Of a stretch of 64,000 nucleotides of DNA, positions 56,185 to 64,000 are shown one piece after another (position 1 is the first letter of the stretch; every line of letters begins with the position of its first letter). The position numbers and the translations under genes were made by a program. The DNA is taken from assembly GCA_023252195.1 (NCBI GenBank), contig JAHEXI010000003.1:186001-250000 (forward strand). Reading direction: 5' to 3'. The notes under the pieces are model-generated. The model had not been told where the DNA came from, ran no database searches, and saw only the letters and a program-made list of their open reading frames with translations. The DNA is from Pseudonocardiales bacterium (lineage in GTDB: Bacteria > Actinomycetota > Actinomycetes > Mycobacteriales > Pseudonocardiaceae).

Positions 56185-58983
56185 GTGACCGGCCATGAAG
56201 TTCGGGCTAGACCACCTTCTGGCCGTCCCGACGGCTCTTCTGACGTTACTATACGTCACGCCTTGACTACGCAGAGCTTCGCTGCTGGTCCTGGGTTCGG
56301 CATGTTCGGGGCCGGCGGGGCGGCGCTGCGACATCGCGGCGGTCGATGGCGCCTGAAGGACTGGCGGCTGCGCACCAAACTCACCGCGGTGTTGTTGGTG
56401 CCGCTGCTGCTGGCCGGTGTCCTCGGGACACTGCGGGTCACCGAGCTGGTAGGCAAAGCACGGGGTTTCGCTGCGCTGAGCGACCAGATCAGGTTCGCCC
56501 AGCAGCTGGGCGTCGTGGTGTACGAATTGCAGGGCGAGCGATACCGGGTGGCCGCGCTCCAGGCCAGCGGCGGCACTGCGGATCGCGCCGGAGTGGCGGC
56601 GCAGGGTCGGCGGGTGGATTCCGCGGTCGGCTCGCTGCGCGCGGCGCCGGCGACCGGCGACACGTCCACGGCCGCCGCACTGAGCCGGCTATCCGGGCTT
56701 CCCGCGCTGCGAAGGGCCACCTCGCGGACCGACGTTGCGCCAGGTAATGTCGCCGCACGCGATGCCGTCTTCGGGTATTCCGCGCTCATCGCGACGTTGC
56801 TCGAACTCGACCGTCGAGCGCTGGACGGGACACCGGACTCGGTAGCTCGCCAAGCCGATGGTGTCAAGGTGCTCGCGGTCGCCCAGGAAAAAGCTGCCTA
56901 CGAGCATGCGGCATTACTGGCGGGGATCTTCTCCGGTGGCCTGTTCGTCGATCAGCAGGCGATGCTGCGCGCCGCCGACGCCCGGTTTGACGCCGCAGCC
57001 GAGGAGTTCGGCCAAGCCGTGTCTCCCGGGCAGCAGCAGCTCTACTTCGGCGCTCGGTCAGTCCTGGATCGCAAGCGGTTGCTGGCTACCGCGCTGGACC
57101 GGGCGCAGCGTGGCGCGCCGCTGGAGACGGTTGCCGGTGACTGGAACTCCGCGGCGGTGGGGACCGTCGAAGACATCCGCCAAGGACAGATCACCCTGCT
57201 CGGCAAGCTGCGGCAGGACACCGTGGCGCGCAGCGACCGAGCGTGGCACGAGGCGTTCTGGGATGGCGCCGCCGTCATCGCGCTGCTGCTGCTCGCTGTC
57301 GCGCTGCTCATCGTCGTGGTGCGGTCGCTGTTGCAACCGCTGCGCGCCTTGCGCACCGCCGCCTTCGAGGTCGCCGACCGGAGGCTGCCGGAGGCTGCCG
57401 AGCAGCTCCGCAGCGCCGATTCCCCCGGCCAGACGACCGTGGATCCGGTGCCGGTGCACTCCAGGGAGGAAGTGGGCCAGGTCGCCAGGGCGTTCGACAC
57501 CATGCACGTCCAGGCCGTCCGATTGGCCGCCGAGCAGGCTCAGCGACGCTGCAGCCTCAGCGACGTCTTCGTCAACCTCTCCGGTCGTACCCAGCAGCTG
57601 CTCCAGCGGCAGCTGCAGCTGATCGACGAGGTACGCAGCCAAACACACGACCCGGCAGTGACGAGTAACTTGGTGGCGCTCGATCGCCTTGCCGCTCGGA
57701 TGCGCCGGCACAGTGAGAACCTACTTGTACTGGCCGGTGGGACGGTGCGCCGTGGCGCCGAAGGGCCGACGGCGGTGCTCGATGTGCTGACCAATGCCCT
57801 CTCGGAGATCGATTCGTATCAGCGGGTGACGGTGTGCCCGTCGCCCCCGGCCATGGTGACCGGCCCGATCGCCAACGACCTGGTTCATCTCATCGCGGAG
57901 CTGCTCGACAACGCGACCAGCGTCGCACCGCAGGGCACCATGGTGACCCTGGCGAGCGCGCTGACCGAAGAACAGAGCCTGCTGGTGGAGATCACCGACT
58001 CCGGGCCCGGTATCGCTCTCGACGAACTGCAGGAGATCAACGCACGGCTGGCCTCCGCACCAGCGACCGATGTATCGGTCCCCGGCCAGATGGGTCTGTT
58101 GGTGGTGCGTGAGTTGGCCGCGCAGCATGGCATCTCGGTGCGGTTGCGCCAGCGCCTCGGGGGCGACGGGATCACCGCGACCGTGCTGTTGCCTCCCTCC
58201 CTGGTCACAGTCGACCTCCGGGTGCCGATGGATGGCGCCCCAACCAGCACATCTGAGCGCGAATCCTGGTCGCCTGGCTGGAGCGGGCCCGAAGGACAGC
58301 TGCCGCTGCAGGTGTCGGTGATCGACGAGGCCACCGAGGGTGAGTTGTTCAGCCCAGCCTCGATCAACCCAGCTTCGCTCGGCGTGGGCACCTCGCAGCG
58401 CAGCCAGCCGCGTACGGCGCAGCAGGACTGGCTCGAGCTCTTCGGCAGTAGCGACCAGGCGGGTGACCAGGTGCAGGTTGCGACGGCCACCGATGCCCTG
58501 AACAGCGCCGCGCCGCTGGCCGGTTCGCTGCCCCCGCCTGCGGGCGCTGCGACGAGCGGGCCGGCAGAGGAGGTTCGCGAAGAGATTTTCGAGATGGTGT
58601 CCGCCTGGTTCCGCGAGCAGCAGTCCGCACCGGTGGACGACGCGCCAGCGACCGCTGCTACCGAGTGGTGGTCCCCCTTTGACGAGGGGTGGCAGGCGGC
58701 GCAAGCGCTGCGCGCCCCGGTTGATCACGACTTCACCACAGCCGGCTTGCCCAAGCGGCAGCCGCGCGCGCATCTGGTGCCCGGTGCGGACGGCGATGTG
58801 CTGCCGACGCCGGTATCCGCCGCGCCGGCCCGTACCCCGGACGCTGTGCGCGGCCGGTTGAGCAGATACCAGCGCGGGTTGAACGTCGGCAGGCACGCCC
58901 ATATCAGTCCTGACGAGCAGCTCAGCTGGACCGACACGCTGCAGCGACCGTTCGTCGAGCGAACTTTCGAGGAGAATCAGTAG
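56185..58983 (+). CDS. Membrane sensor histidine kinase-like protein, kinase 2, lacking the usual His
   Basis: A 932-residue paralogue of kinase 1. GTG 56185 is used because GGGGAGAG lies 8-15 bases upstream. It has a membrane helix (about 75-95), a sensor region, a second helix (LLLLAVALLIVVV), HAMP, and the kinase core. The dimer helix reads LVALDRLAARMRRHSENLLVL: where kinase 1 has His470 this has Arg501, while a His occurs at 509 (Asn in kinase 1). ELLDNAT, DSGPGI and GLLVVRELAAQHGI remain, so nucleotide binding is likely. The disordered tail shares SAWF, GLPKRQPRAHLVPGA and RGRLSRYQRG with kinase 1. Confidence 0.85.
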   Translation: MTGHEVRARPPSGRPDGSSDVTIRHALTTQSFAAGPGFGMFGAGGAALRHRGGRWRLKDWRLRTKLTAVLLVPLLLAGVLGTLRVTELVGKARGFAALSDQIRFAQQLGVVVYELQGERYRVAALQASGGTADRAGVAAQGRRVDSAVGSLRAAPATGDTSTAAALSRLSGLPALRRATSRTDVAPGNVAARDAVFGYSALIATLLELDRRALDGTPDSVARQADGVKVLAVAQEKAAYEHAALLAGIFSGGLFVDQQAMLRAADARFDAAAEEFGQAVSPGQQQLYFGARSVLDRKRLLATALDRAQRGAPLETVAGDWNSAAVGTVEDIRQGQITLLGKLRQDTVARSDRAWHEAFWDGAAVIALLLLAVALLIVVVRSLLQPLRALRTAAFEVADRRLPEAAEQLRSADSPGQTTVDPVPVHSREEVGQVARAFDTMHVQAVRLAAEQAQRRCSLSDVFVNLSGRTQQLLQRQLQLIDEVRSQTHDPAVTSNLVALDRLAARMRRHSENLLVLAGGTVRRGAEGPTAVLDVLTNALSEIDSYQRVTVCPSPPAMVTGPIANDLVHLIAELLDNATSVAPQGTMVTLASALTEEQSLLVEITDSGPGIALDELQEINARLASAPATDVSVPGQMGLLVVRELAAQHGISVRLRQRLGGDGITATVLLPPSLVTVDLRVPMDGAPTSTSERESWSPGWSGPEGQLPLQVSVIDEATEGELFSPASINPASLGVGTSQRSQPRTAQQDWLELFGSSDQAGDQVQVATATDALNSAAPLAGSLPPPAGAATSGPAEEVREEIFEMVSAWFREQQSAPVDDAPATAATEWWSPFDEGWQAAQALRAPVDHDFTTAGLPKRQPRAHLVPGADGDVLPTPVSAAPARTPDAVRGRLSRYQRGLNVGRHAHISPDEQLSWTDTLQRPFVERTFEENQ

Positions 58984-59417
58984 TGACGACAGCAGCGCCC
59001 CGATATCCGGGCCAGCCCAGCCAGTTCGGTTGGCTGGTGGACAGTTTCGTCCAGCAGGTGCCGGGGGTGGCGCATGCGGTCGTCGTCTCCGCCGACGGGT
59101 TGCTGCTGGTCCCGTCCTCGGGGCTGCCTCGAGACCGTGCCGATCAGCTTGCCGCGGTCACCTCGGGCCTGGTGAGCCTCACCCAGGGCGCGGCTCGCTG
59201 CTTCGAGGCGGGCGGGGTCGTGCAGACCGTCGTGGAGATGGAGCGCGGCATCGTGTTGACCATGGCGATCAGTGACGGATCCAGTCTCGCGGTGCTGGCC
59301 TCGCCGAGCTGCGACATCGGCCTGATCGGCTACGAGATGACATTGCTGGTAGACCGAGCAGGCAAGCTACTGACCCCCGAGCTGCGTGCCCAGCTACAGA
59401 ACGCCGCCCGCCCGTAG
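58983..59417 (+). CDS. Roadblock/LC7 domain protein 2
   Basis: A 144-residue paralogue of the first roadblock protein. [53 protein letters not shown] and [18 protein letters not shown] align closely. The GTG start overlaps the kinase 2 stop (AGTAGTG). No second DUF742 or GTPase follows; the pair probably shares the single GTPase of the first set. It ends 5 bases before a convergent gene. Confidence 0.92.
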   Translation: MTTAAPRYPGQPSQFGWLVDSFVQQVPGVAHAVVVSADGLLLVPSSGLPRDRADQLAAVTSGLVSLTQGAARCFEAGGVVQTVVEMERGIVLTMAISDGSSLAVLASPSCDIGLIGYEMTLLVDRAGKLLTPELRAQLQNAARP

Positions 59418-59421
59418 CGGG

Positions 59422-61680
59422 TCAGTCGGGTAGGACTGCGGCTGAGGTGATGCGGTGCAGCGGGAAGCGGCGCAGCTCATCAGCTGAGCGGTCGAACCCT
59501 TCTAGGACGCCGCCGCCGACGCTCACTGGGCGCACGATGCGCCGGCGGGCCACCCCGTGGGAGTCGACGTAGCCGATGCAGACGTTGCTGCCGGCGTGCG
59601 CGGCATCCTGCAGCAGCTCCAGTGTCTCACCGGTGGACACCGCACCGTTTCTCAGCCCGCGCGGGGTGGCGGCCGCGGCATCCCCGGTCCGTACTGCCGC
59701 CACCATGGCGGCAAGCTGCTCCGCCGAGGGGGTAGGGGGCACGATGGCCCGCCGGGTCGGCTGGGTTCGGGCCTTGGCCCGGCGTGCACCGGCGCGCAGA
59801 TCGACCACTTGGCCATCGGGTCCCTCAGCGACCGGAATGAAGCCGGCGCCGTGTACTTCCTCGAGAAGTGCGGCCAGCACCAACGGGCTGACCAGCACCG
59901 TAGGGGCGAGTCGGCGCAGCCCGCAGCGCGCGGCGACCGGGTGCGCCAGCAGCTCACTGAGCAGCGCCGCATCGTCGCAGCGCAGGAACGCGGCGACGGC
60001 GCCACCACGTAACCGCCCGTGCCGCCGGGCCACATCGTCGATGAGGTAGCTCACCGACTGCGGCACCGGGGTGACCGAGCGGCTCCGGAACAGCTCGTGC
60101 AGGTCGGCAGCGCTGCGGCCGGCGTCCAAGGCCCGGCGCACGGTGGCCTCGGTGACCCGGTAGACGGTAGCGCCACCGGCCGACTCCACGTCGGCGACCA
60201 GGCCGATCTCCTTAGCCAGTTCGGGCTCCAGCGGTCCCGGTGCCACCACGGTGCGGTCGGCCTGGACCAGGACGTGGGTCACCGGCTCAGGCAGCGCGGT
60301 ATGGAGAACGGCCGATGCGGCTGCGGCGCCGTCGCGCAGCAACGCACGGCCGGCGCGGGACACCGCGCCCAGCGCGAGCACACCCAAAACGGTGGCCTCC
60401 TGGACGGTCCAGGCGACCACCTGCTCGCGGCGCCGGCTGTCCCGCCGGGGTGCCCGCCATGCCAGTAACTCCGCGAGGTCCTCAGGTCGTTGGATACCGC
60501 AGCCGGCGGGCAGCTCGGCGATCGCCTCAAGGATTCGGCGCCGCTGAGCCGCGGCACGTGGCTGGTGCAGCTCGTCGGACAAGGCGGCCAGCGGTCGATC
60601 TTTGTCATCGCGGGTCCGGACCAATCCGGGCAGCCGCGGTAGCTCGAGCCACCCAGGCAGCAGCATGGCCCAGCGCCGCTGCGGTGGCGCGACGAGCCAG
60701 GAATCGGCGACGGCGGTGGGCAACCACAGCGGTGCGCCAGTTCCCTCGTCGGTCCAGGTGATCAGTCCAGCAGCGATGGCCAACTCGGCAAGCAGCGCGA
60801 CGCTGGGCTCGTCGACGTCGAGCAGCCGCGCGGTTCGTCGCATGTCCCGCACGCCCAGGCCCCCCGCGCGCAACATCGGCGGGGGAGCCGCTGACCATTC
60901 GCCGAGCAGCTGCTCGGTGTGGCGCAGCAGCTCGAGCACCGCGCCGGCGGCCGTCGAGTCGACCACGGACGGGTCATGCTGGCGAGTGGGCAGCGCCGGC
61001 TCGTCGAGCTCAATGGGGCCGAGCGGCTGATCTGCGCGCAGCGCCAGACCCACTTGTGCGGGTAACTCGACGGTGCCGGCGTCGATCCGCCGTAGCAGCC
61101 CGCGGGCTAGCAGGCGTTGCACCGGCGTGCGGGCTCGATCCAGTGGGACGAGCTCGGCGGCGTCCCGGCTGGTACCGACCGGGGATCCGGCGGCCAGCGC
61201 CCGCACCACTCCCAGCTCGTCTTCGCCGAGATCGGCGAGAACAGCGTTGAGGTCGACACCGACGAGGTCCACGGCGGGGCGACCCAAGCCACCAGGATGC
61301 GGTCCGAGGACCTGGCGGGCTGCCGGCGCCACCGCAAGCGCCGAATCATCACCCCAAACCAATGCCCGGCACCGCAGCGCGTCCATCGCCCGAGCAACTC
61401 GTCCGTCAGTAACCCCCGAACCGAGCAGCTTCCCGACCACCTGGCGGCTCACCGGTGCGGTGTCCGCTCCGGCCACCAGTAGCGCTGTCAGCACCGCCAC
61501 GGTGAACCGATCGAGGTCTTCGCAGGCCCGGGCGACCGATGCCGGGATTACCGCTCGGGCAGCCAGCACCATCGAATCGGCCGGCGGCGGCACGGCGAGG
61601 TCCGGGCGGGTGCGCAGCAACTCGACTAGCGTGTCGTCGTCCCGGGAGCGTAGCCAGTCAGCAAGCGCGGTGCTGGGCAT
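59422..61680 (-). CDS. Helicase-associated protein, XPB partner (Rv0862c-like)
   Basis: A 752-residue protein with no helicase motifs of its own. It resembles the actinobacterial family represented by Rv0862c in mycobacteria, which sits beside the XPB gene. It starts [28 protein letters not shown]. Near the C-terminus is an XPB-associated domain ([47 protein letters not shown]), a WYL-like fold. ATG 61680 is chosen since homology begins there. Here it is about 8.5 kb from the XPB gene, the signalling cluster lying between. Confidence 0.8.
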   Translation of the reverse strand: MPSTALADWLRSRDDDTLVELLRTRPDLAVPPPADSMVLAARAVIPASVARACEDLDRFTVAVLTALLVAGADTAPVSRQVVGKLLGSGVTDGRVARAMDALRCRALVWGDDSALAVAPAARQVLGPHPGGLGRPAVDLVGVDLNAVLADLGEDELGVVRALAAGSPVGTSRDAAELVPLDRARTPVQRLLARGLLRRIDAGTVELPAQVGLALRADQPLGPIELDEPALPTRQHDPSVVDSTAAGAVLELLRHTEQLLGEWSAAPPPMLRAGGLGVRDMRRTARLLDVDEPSVALLAELAIAAGLITWTDEGTGAPLWLPTAVADSWLVAPPQRRWAMLLPGWLELPRLPGLVRTRDDKDRPLAALSDELHQPRAAAQRRRILEAIAELPAGCGIQRPEDLAELLAWRAPRRDSRRREQVVAWTVQEATVLGVLALGAVSRAGRALLRDGAAAASAVLHTALPEPVTHVLVQADRTVVAPGPLEPELAKEIGLVADVESAGGATVYRVTEATVRRALDAGRSAADLHELFRSRSVTPVPQSVSYLIDDVARRHGRLRGGAVAAFLRCDDAALLSELLAHPVAARCGLRRLAPTVLVSPLVLAALLEEVHGAGFIPVAEGPDGQVVDLRAGARRAKARTQPTRRAIVPPTPSAEQLAAMVAAVRTGDAAAATPRGLRNGAVSTGETLELLQDAAHAGSNVCIGYVDSHGVARRRIVRPVSVGGGVLEGFDRSADELRRFPLHRITSAAVLPD

Positions 61681-61837
61681 CTGGTCCAGCGTAGCGAGAG
61701 CGCTCGTGGCGCGTCGAGTGACACTCTGCCGGTCAGCGGCGAAATTGATCGCACGGTCGTCGGGCACAATAGACGGTGTGCAGGCCGCCTGGCGGGTTGC
61801 TGAGCACGCCAATGGGACGACCGAATGAGGAGAAGCT

Positions 61838-62029
61838 GTGGCCAAGCGCACCGACCGCATCGACCCGACCTGGCCGAGCTGGTCGGAGGAGGACCATCCG
61901 GTCACCGAACTCGCCGCTCCACTGCAGGGCGCGCTGTCCCCGTTCGGTGAGGTCACCTTCCCGCTGCCGCCTGACCAGGTGCCCTACCAGCACCCGCATA
62001 CTGAGATCAACCGGAGCGATACCGAGTAG
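61838..62029 (+). CDS. Small conserved actinobacterial protein
   Basis: A 63-residue protein starting GTG after GAGGAGAAGCT. The sequence is acidic and aromatic ([36 protein letters not shown]) and has no domain I recognise. A small protein occurs at the same place, divergent from Rv0862c, in relatives. It is likely real because of its ribosome site, codon use and neighbours; its function is unknown. Confidence 0.65.
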   Translation: MAKRTDRIDPTWPSWSEEDHPVTELAAPLQGALSPFGEVTFPLPPDQVPYQHPHTEINRSDTE

Positions 62030-62179
62030 CGGGGTCCTGTCGGGCGGGTGTTTCGGGTCCGTTAGGGTGCCGTCACCGCTCAGCCCGAGCGCACGCAACA
62101 GCGTCGTCGGGTCGAGCGGGATCGCCCGATCGGGGAGGGCGAGCCCCCTAGTTCTGCTCGTCCGACACCACAAGAGGTC

Positions 62180-63049
62180 ATGGCTCAACGTCCTCCCGGA
62201 TCCGTCCGGCTACTCGACCGTCCATACCTGATCGCCTGCGCGATTGGCGGCGTCCTACTGGTCGTGGTGGCGATCATCGCGGTCGTCATGGTGGCCCCGT
62301 TCGGGGCTGGCCAGGCGACCAAGGCCGCGCCACCGCCGCCCGTGGTGGCCGCGCCGACCACCACGATCCCGCCGGCCATCGTTCCAGCAGATCTCACCAA
62401 GTTGCCGCAGAGCACCACATACACCGCGATCCAAGGGGCGCCGCTCGATCCCGGCCCGGTGGTGGCCACCGACGGTACTGTGGTGCATCCACGGCGCGAG
62501 GTCGTGGTCTACACCTCGCCCGGCGGCGCTCCGATCGCCAGACTTGATCCCCAGCAGATCGGCGACACCTGGCTGCCGGCGATCGCCCAGCAACCCGGAT
62601 GGGTGGAGGTGCTGCTGCCCTCGCGACCCAACAGTTCCGCGGGCTGGGTAACCGATACTGCACTCGATCGGGCGGTAACCCCGTATCTCATCAGGGTGCA
62701 CCTTCGTTCCCTCAATATGGAGCTGTTCAAGGGGGACCAGCGCCTGGGTAGCTGGACGGTGGGCACCGGCACGGATGCCCACCCGACTCCACCTGGGCGC
62801 ACGTTTCTACTCGGTTCGTTCAGTGACTCCGCGCAGCGGTACTCGCCAGTGATCTTGCCGTTGGGCACCCATAGTGCGACTCTCGACAGCTTCGGCGGCG
62901 GCCCGGGAACCGTCGCGATCCATACCTGGCCAACGGCCAATGTCTTCGGTACCCGATCCAGCGATGGCTGCATCCGGGTGCCGTCTGACGCGCTCCACCA
63001 GTTGATCCAAGTTCCCCTGGGGACGCTCGTGCTCATCGACGGGAACTGA
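62180..63049 (+). CDS. Membrane-anchored L,D-transpeptidase (YkuD)
   Basis: A 289-residue enzyme for 3-3 peptidoglycan cross-links. An N-terminal helix (about 17-40, YLIACAIGGVLLVVVAIIAVVMV) anchors it, a proline/threonine-rich stretch follows, then a linker region. The YkuD domain begins near YLIRVHLRSLNMELFKGDQRLGSW and ends VFGTRSSDGCIRV, with catalytic Cys264 and His248. The usual SHGC reads SDGC, a variant seen in some members. ATG 62180 has CAAGAGG upstream. The downstream secreted protein gene starts 19 bases later. Confidence 0.88.
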   Translation: MAQRPPGSVRLLDRPYLIACAIGGVLLVVVAIIAVVMVAPFGAGQATKAAPPPPVVAAPTTTIPPAIVPADLTKLPQSTTYTAIQGAPLDPGPVVATDGTVVHPRREVVVYTSPGGAPIARLDPQQIGDTWLPAIAQQPGWVEVLLPSRPNSSAGWVTDTALDRAVTPYLIRVHLRSLNMELFKGDQRLGSWTVGTGTDAHPTPPGRTFLLGSFSDSAQRYSPVILPLGTHSATLDSFGGGPGTVAIHTWPTANVFGTRSSDGCIRVPSDALHQLIQVPLGTLVLIDGN

Positions 63050-63068
63050 ACGAATGAAAGGACAGCAT

Positions 63069-63917
63069 GTGAACAGTAGGAAGCTCGCCGGCGTCAGTGC
63101 TGCCAGCGTCGGTGCTGCCACCGCCGTCGCGGCCCTGCTGCTGGGGACCCTGTCCGGCTCCGCTAGCGAAGAGCCCACCGCCTCGGCATTCGGGATCGCC
63201 GCGCGCGGTTTGCTGCCCATCGACCCGACTCCGCGGGTCGAAGCTCCGCCCGACGACCAAAAGGCTCTCCTTGAGGTGCCTGGCCGGAACTCCAATGGCA
63301 TCTATATCGCGCTTCTCAAGGTCGAGGCCGAGCACAACCGGGCCAAGGCGACGGCTGTCAAGGTGAACATCCTCGGGCTGCGCCTGAGGGTCCTGGAGGC
63401 GACCTGCGACAACGGTCACGGTGAATCCTCGATCATCGGCACCGATGGCGACAGCGAGGGAACGTCGAAGCCGTATGCAGGTCAGGAGCTGGACCTGTCG
63501 CCGGTGGTGAAGGTCGAGTTCAACCGGCAGCGTCGGGACCATGACAAGCTCACGGTCGACGCCGCGGTGGTGTCGCTGCTGCCCGGCGACAAGCACAAGG
63601 CGGTGCTCTCGCAGAAGGACCTTGATATTTTCAAGAGCCTCGCGTCGAGCAACCTGAAGGTTCCGACCATGGACCAACTGCAGGCTGCTCACGCCAAGTC
63701 GGCGACACCGGCAGGACCTGTCACTGTCACGGACCTGCTTGGCGCGCTCAAGATCAGCAACCCGGGTCTCACCGCCAGGGGTGACGGTGACGCGCTGGAG
63801 GAGATCGTGATCTCGTCCGCTAGCTGCCGTGAAGAGCACCACGAAAACAACCAGGGGCCGAAGGAAGAAGCCCCGCCGCCACAGCCTGTCCAGACACACC
63901 TGCCGGTCACCCACTGA
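63069..63917 (+). CDS. Secreted choice-of-anchor P-like protein
   Basis: A 282-residue exported protein. The signal peptide is clear: basic NSRKLAG, then a hydrophobic run (AATAVAALLLGTLS) and SASEE. After it TASAFGIAARGLLPIDPTPRV resembles the start of choice-of-anchor P proteins of actinobacteria. Two Cys (in ATCDN and SASCRE) could form a disulfide. The C-terminus is Glu/His/Pro-rich without an LPxTG motif. GTG 63069 is preferred (AAAGGA 6 bases upstream) over ATG 63054. Function unknown; probable link to the cell wall by its neighbour. Confidence 0.72.
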   Translation: MNSRKLAGVSAASVGAATAVAALLLGTLSGSASEEPTASAFGIAARGLLPIDPTPRVEAPPDDQKALLEVPGRNSNGIYIALLKVEAEHNRAKATAVKVNILGLRLRVLEATCDNGHGESSIIGTDGDSEGTSKPYAGQELDLSPVVKVEFNRQRRDHDKLTVDAAVVSLLPGDKHKAVLSQKDLDIFKSLASSNLKVPTMDQLQAAHAKSATPAGPVTVTDLLGALKISNPGLTARGDGDALEEIVISSASCREEHHENNQGPKEEAPPPQPVQTHLPVTH

Positions 63918-63933
63918 TTCCGACCGACACATT

Positions 63934-63971
63934 CCGGAGGGGCTGGCACGTATCCGTGCCAGCCCCTCCGG
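63934..63971 (+). terminator. Strong terminator after the secreted-protein gene
   Basis: Perfect 17-bp stem CCGGAGGGGCTGGCACG / CGTGCCAGCCCCTCCGG with a 4-base loop, 17 bases after the stop. It ends the L,D-transpeptidase operon. Confidence 0.9.
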
Positions 63972-64000
63972 CATTGGATGCTCGCCGTAGGATCGACTGT

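Overview
The window is a chromosomal segment of a high-GC actinobacterium. It is most consistent with Pseudonocardiales (Pseudonocardiaceae-like); genus and species cannot be fixed from sequence alone. Supporting points are frequent GTG/TTG starts and 4-bp start/stop overlaps, a TTG-started RpoB that keeps the N-terminal signature NNSV...PGAP, a paralogous nitrate-sensor-like kinase / roadblock / DUF742 / small-GTPase cluster, Mce-associated proteins, an XPB helicase with a detached helicase-associated partner as in Mycobacterium Rv0861c/Rv0862c, and the tRNA-Thr, tRNA-Met, rpmG, hadA, hadB, tRNA-Trp, secE, nusG order also known from mycobacteria.

Layout. 1-2 kb: a Fic toxin with a Phd/VbhA-type antitoxin (5' end outside the window), then a decayed DUF222-HNH endonuclease gene. 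2.4-6.5 kb: an O-methyltransferase and a membrane GAF-GGDEF-EAL protein that looks like a cyclic-di-GMP phosphodiesterase. 6.6-12.3 kb: three tRNAs, rpmG, a HadA/HadB dehydratase pair, secE, nusG and rplK-rplA-rplJ-rplL. 12.3-14.5 kb: an alpha/beta hydrolase and two Mce-associated membrane proteins, inserted between rplL and rpoB. 14.5-22.6 kb: rpoB-rpoC. 22.6-23.7 kb: a convergent family III CoA-transferase. 23.9-28.5 kb: the str operon (rpsL, rpsG, fusA, tuf). 28.8-41.6 kb: the S10/spc gene block (rpsJ to rplO, secY, adk, map). 41.7-44 kb: an SDR oxidoreductase followed by a scar in which a truncated isoaspartyl-methyltransferase-like gene abuts a second, inverted HNH remnant. 44.5-49.2 kb: a form II carbon-monoxide-dehydrogenase-like molybdenum hydroxylase (small, large and medium subunits plus a CoxG-like membrane protein). 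49.2-61.7 kb: XPB helicase, then the two-kinase roadblock cluster, then the helicase-associated partner of XPB. 61.8-64 kb: a small conserved protein, an L,D-transpeptidase and a secreted choice-of-anchor-P-like protein closed by a strong hairpin.

How the genes work together. The core (6.6-41.6 kb) supplies RNA polymerase, elongation factors, ribosomal proteins, the Sec translocon and methionine processing, with a few lipid/envelope genes interleaved. The accessory ends contain signalling and repair genes and decaying mobile HNH genes. The points most worth a second look are: an L11 protein lacking the conserved proline pair of the thiopeptide-binding loop; a Fic antitoxin that appears to fuse a Phd DNA-binding domain to a VbhA inhibitory helix; two paralogous kinases, one of which has lost the presumptive phospho-acceptor histidine; a CoxG-like gene that runs through a terminator-like hairpin into its neighbour; and two HNH remnants facing opposite ways on either side of the 41-kb essential gene block.
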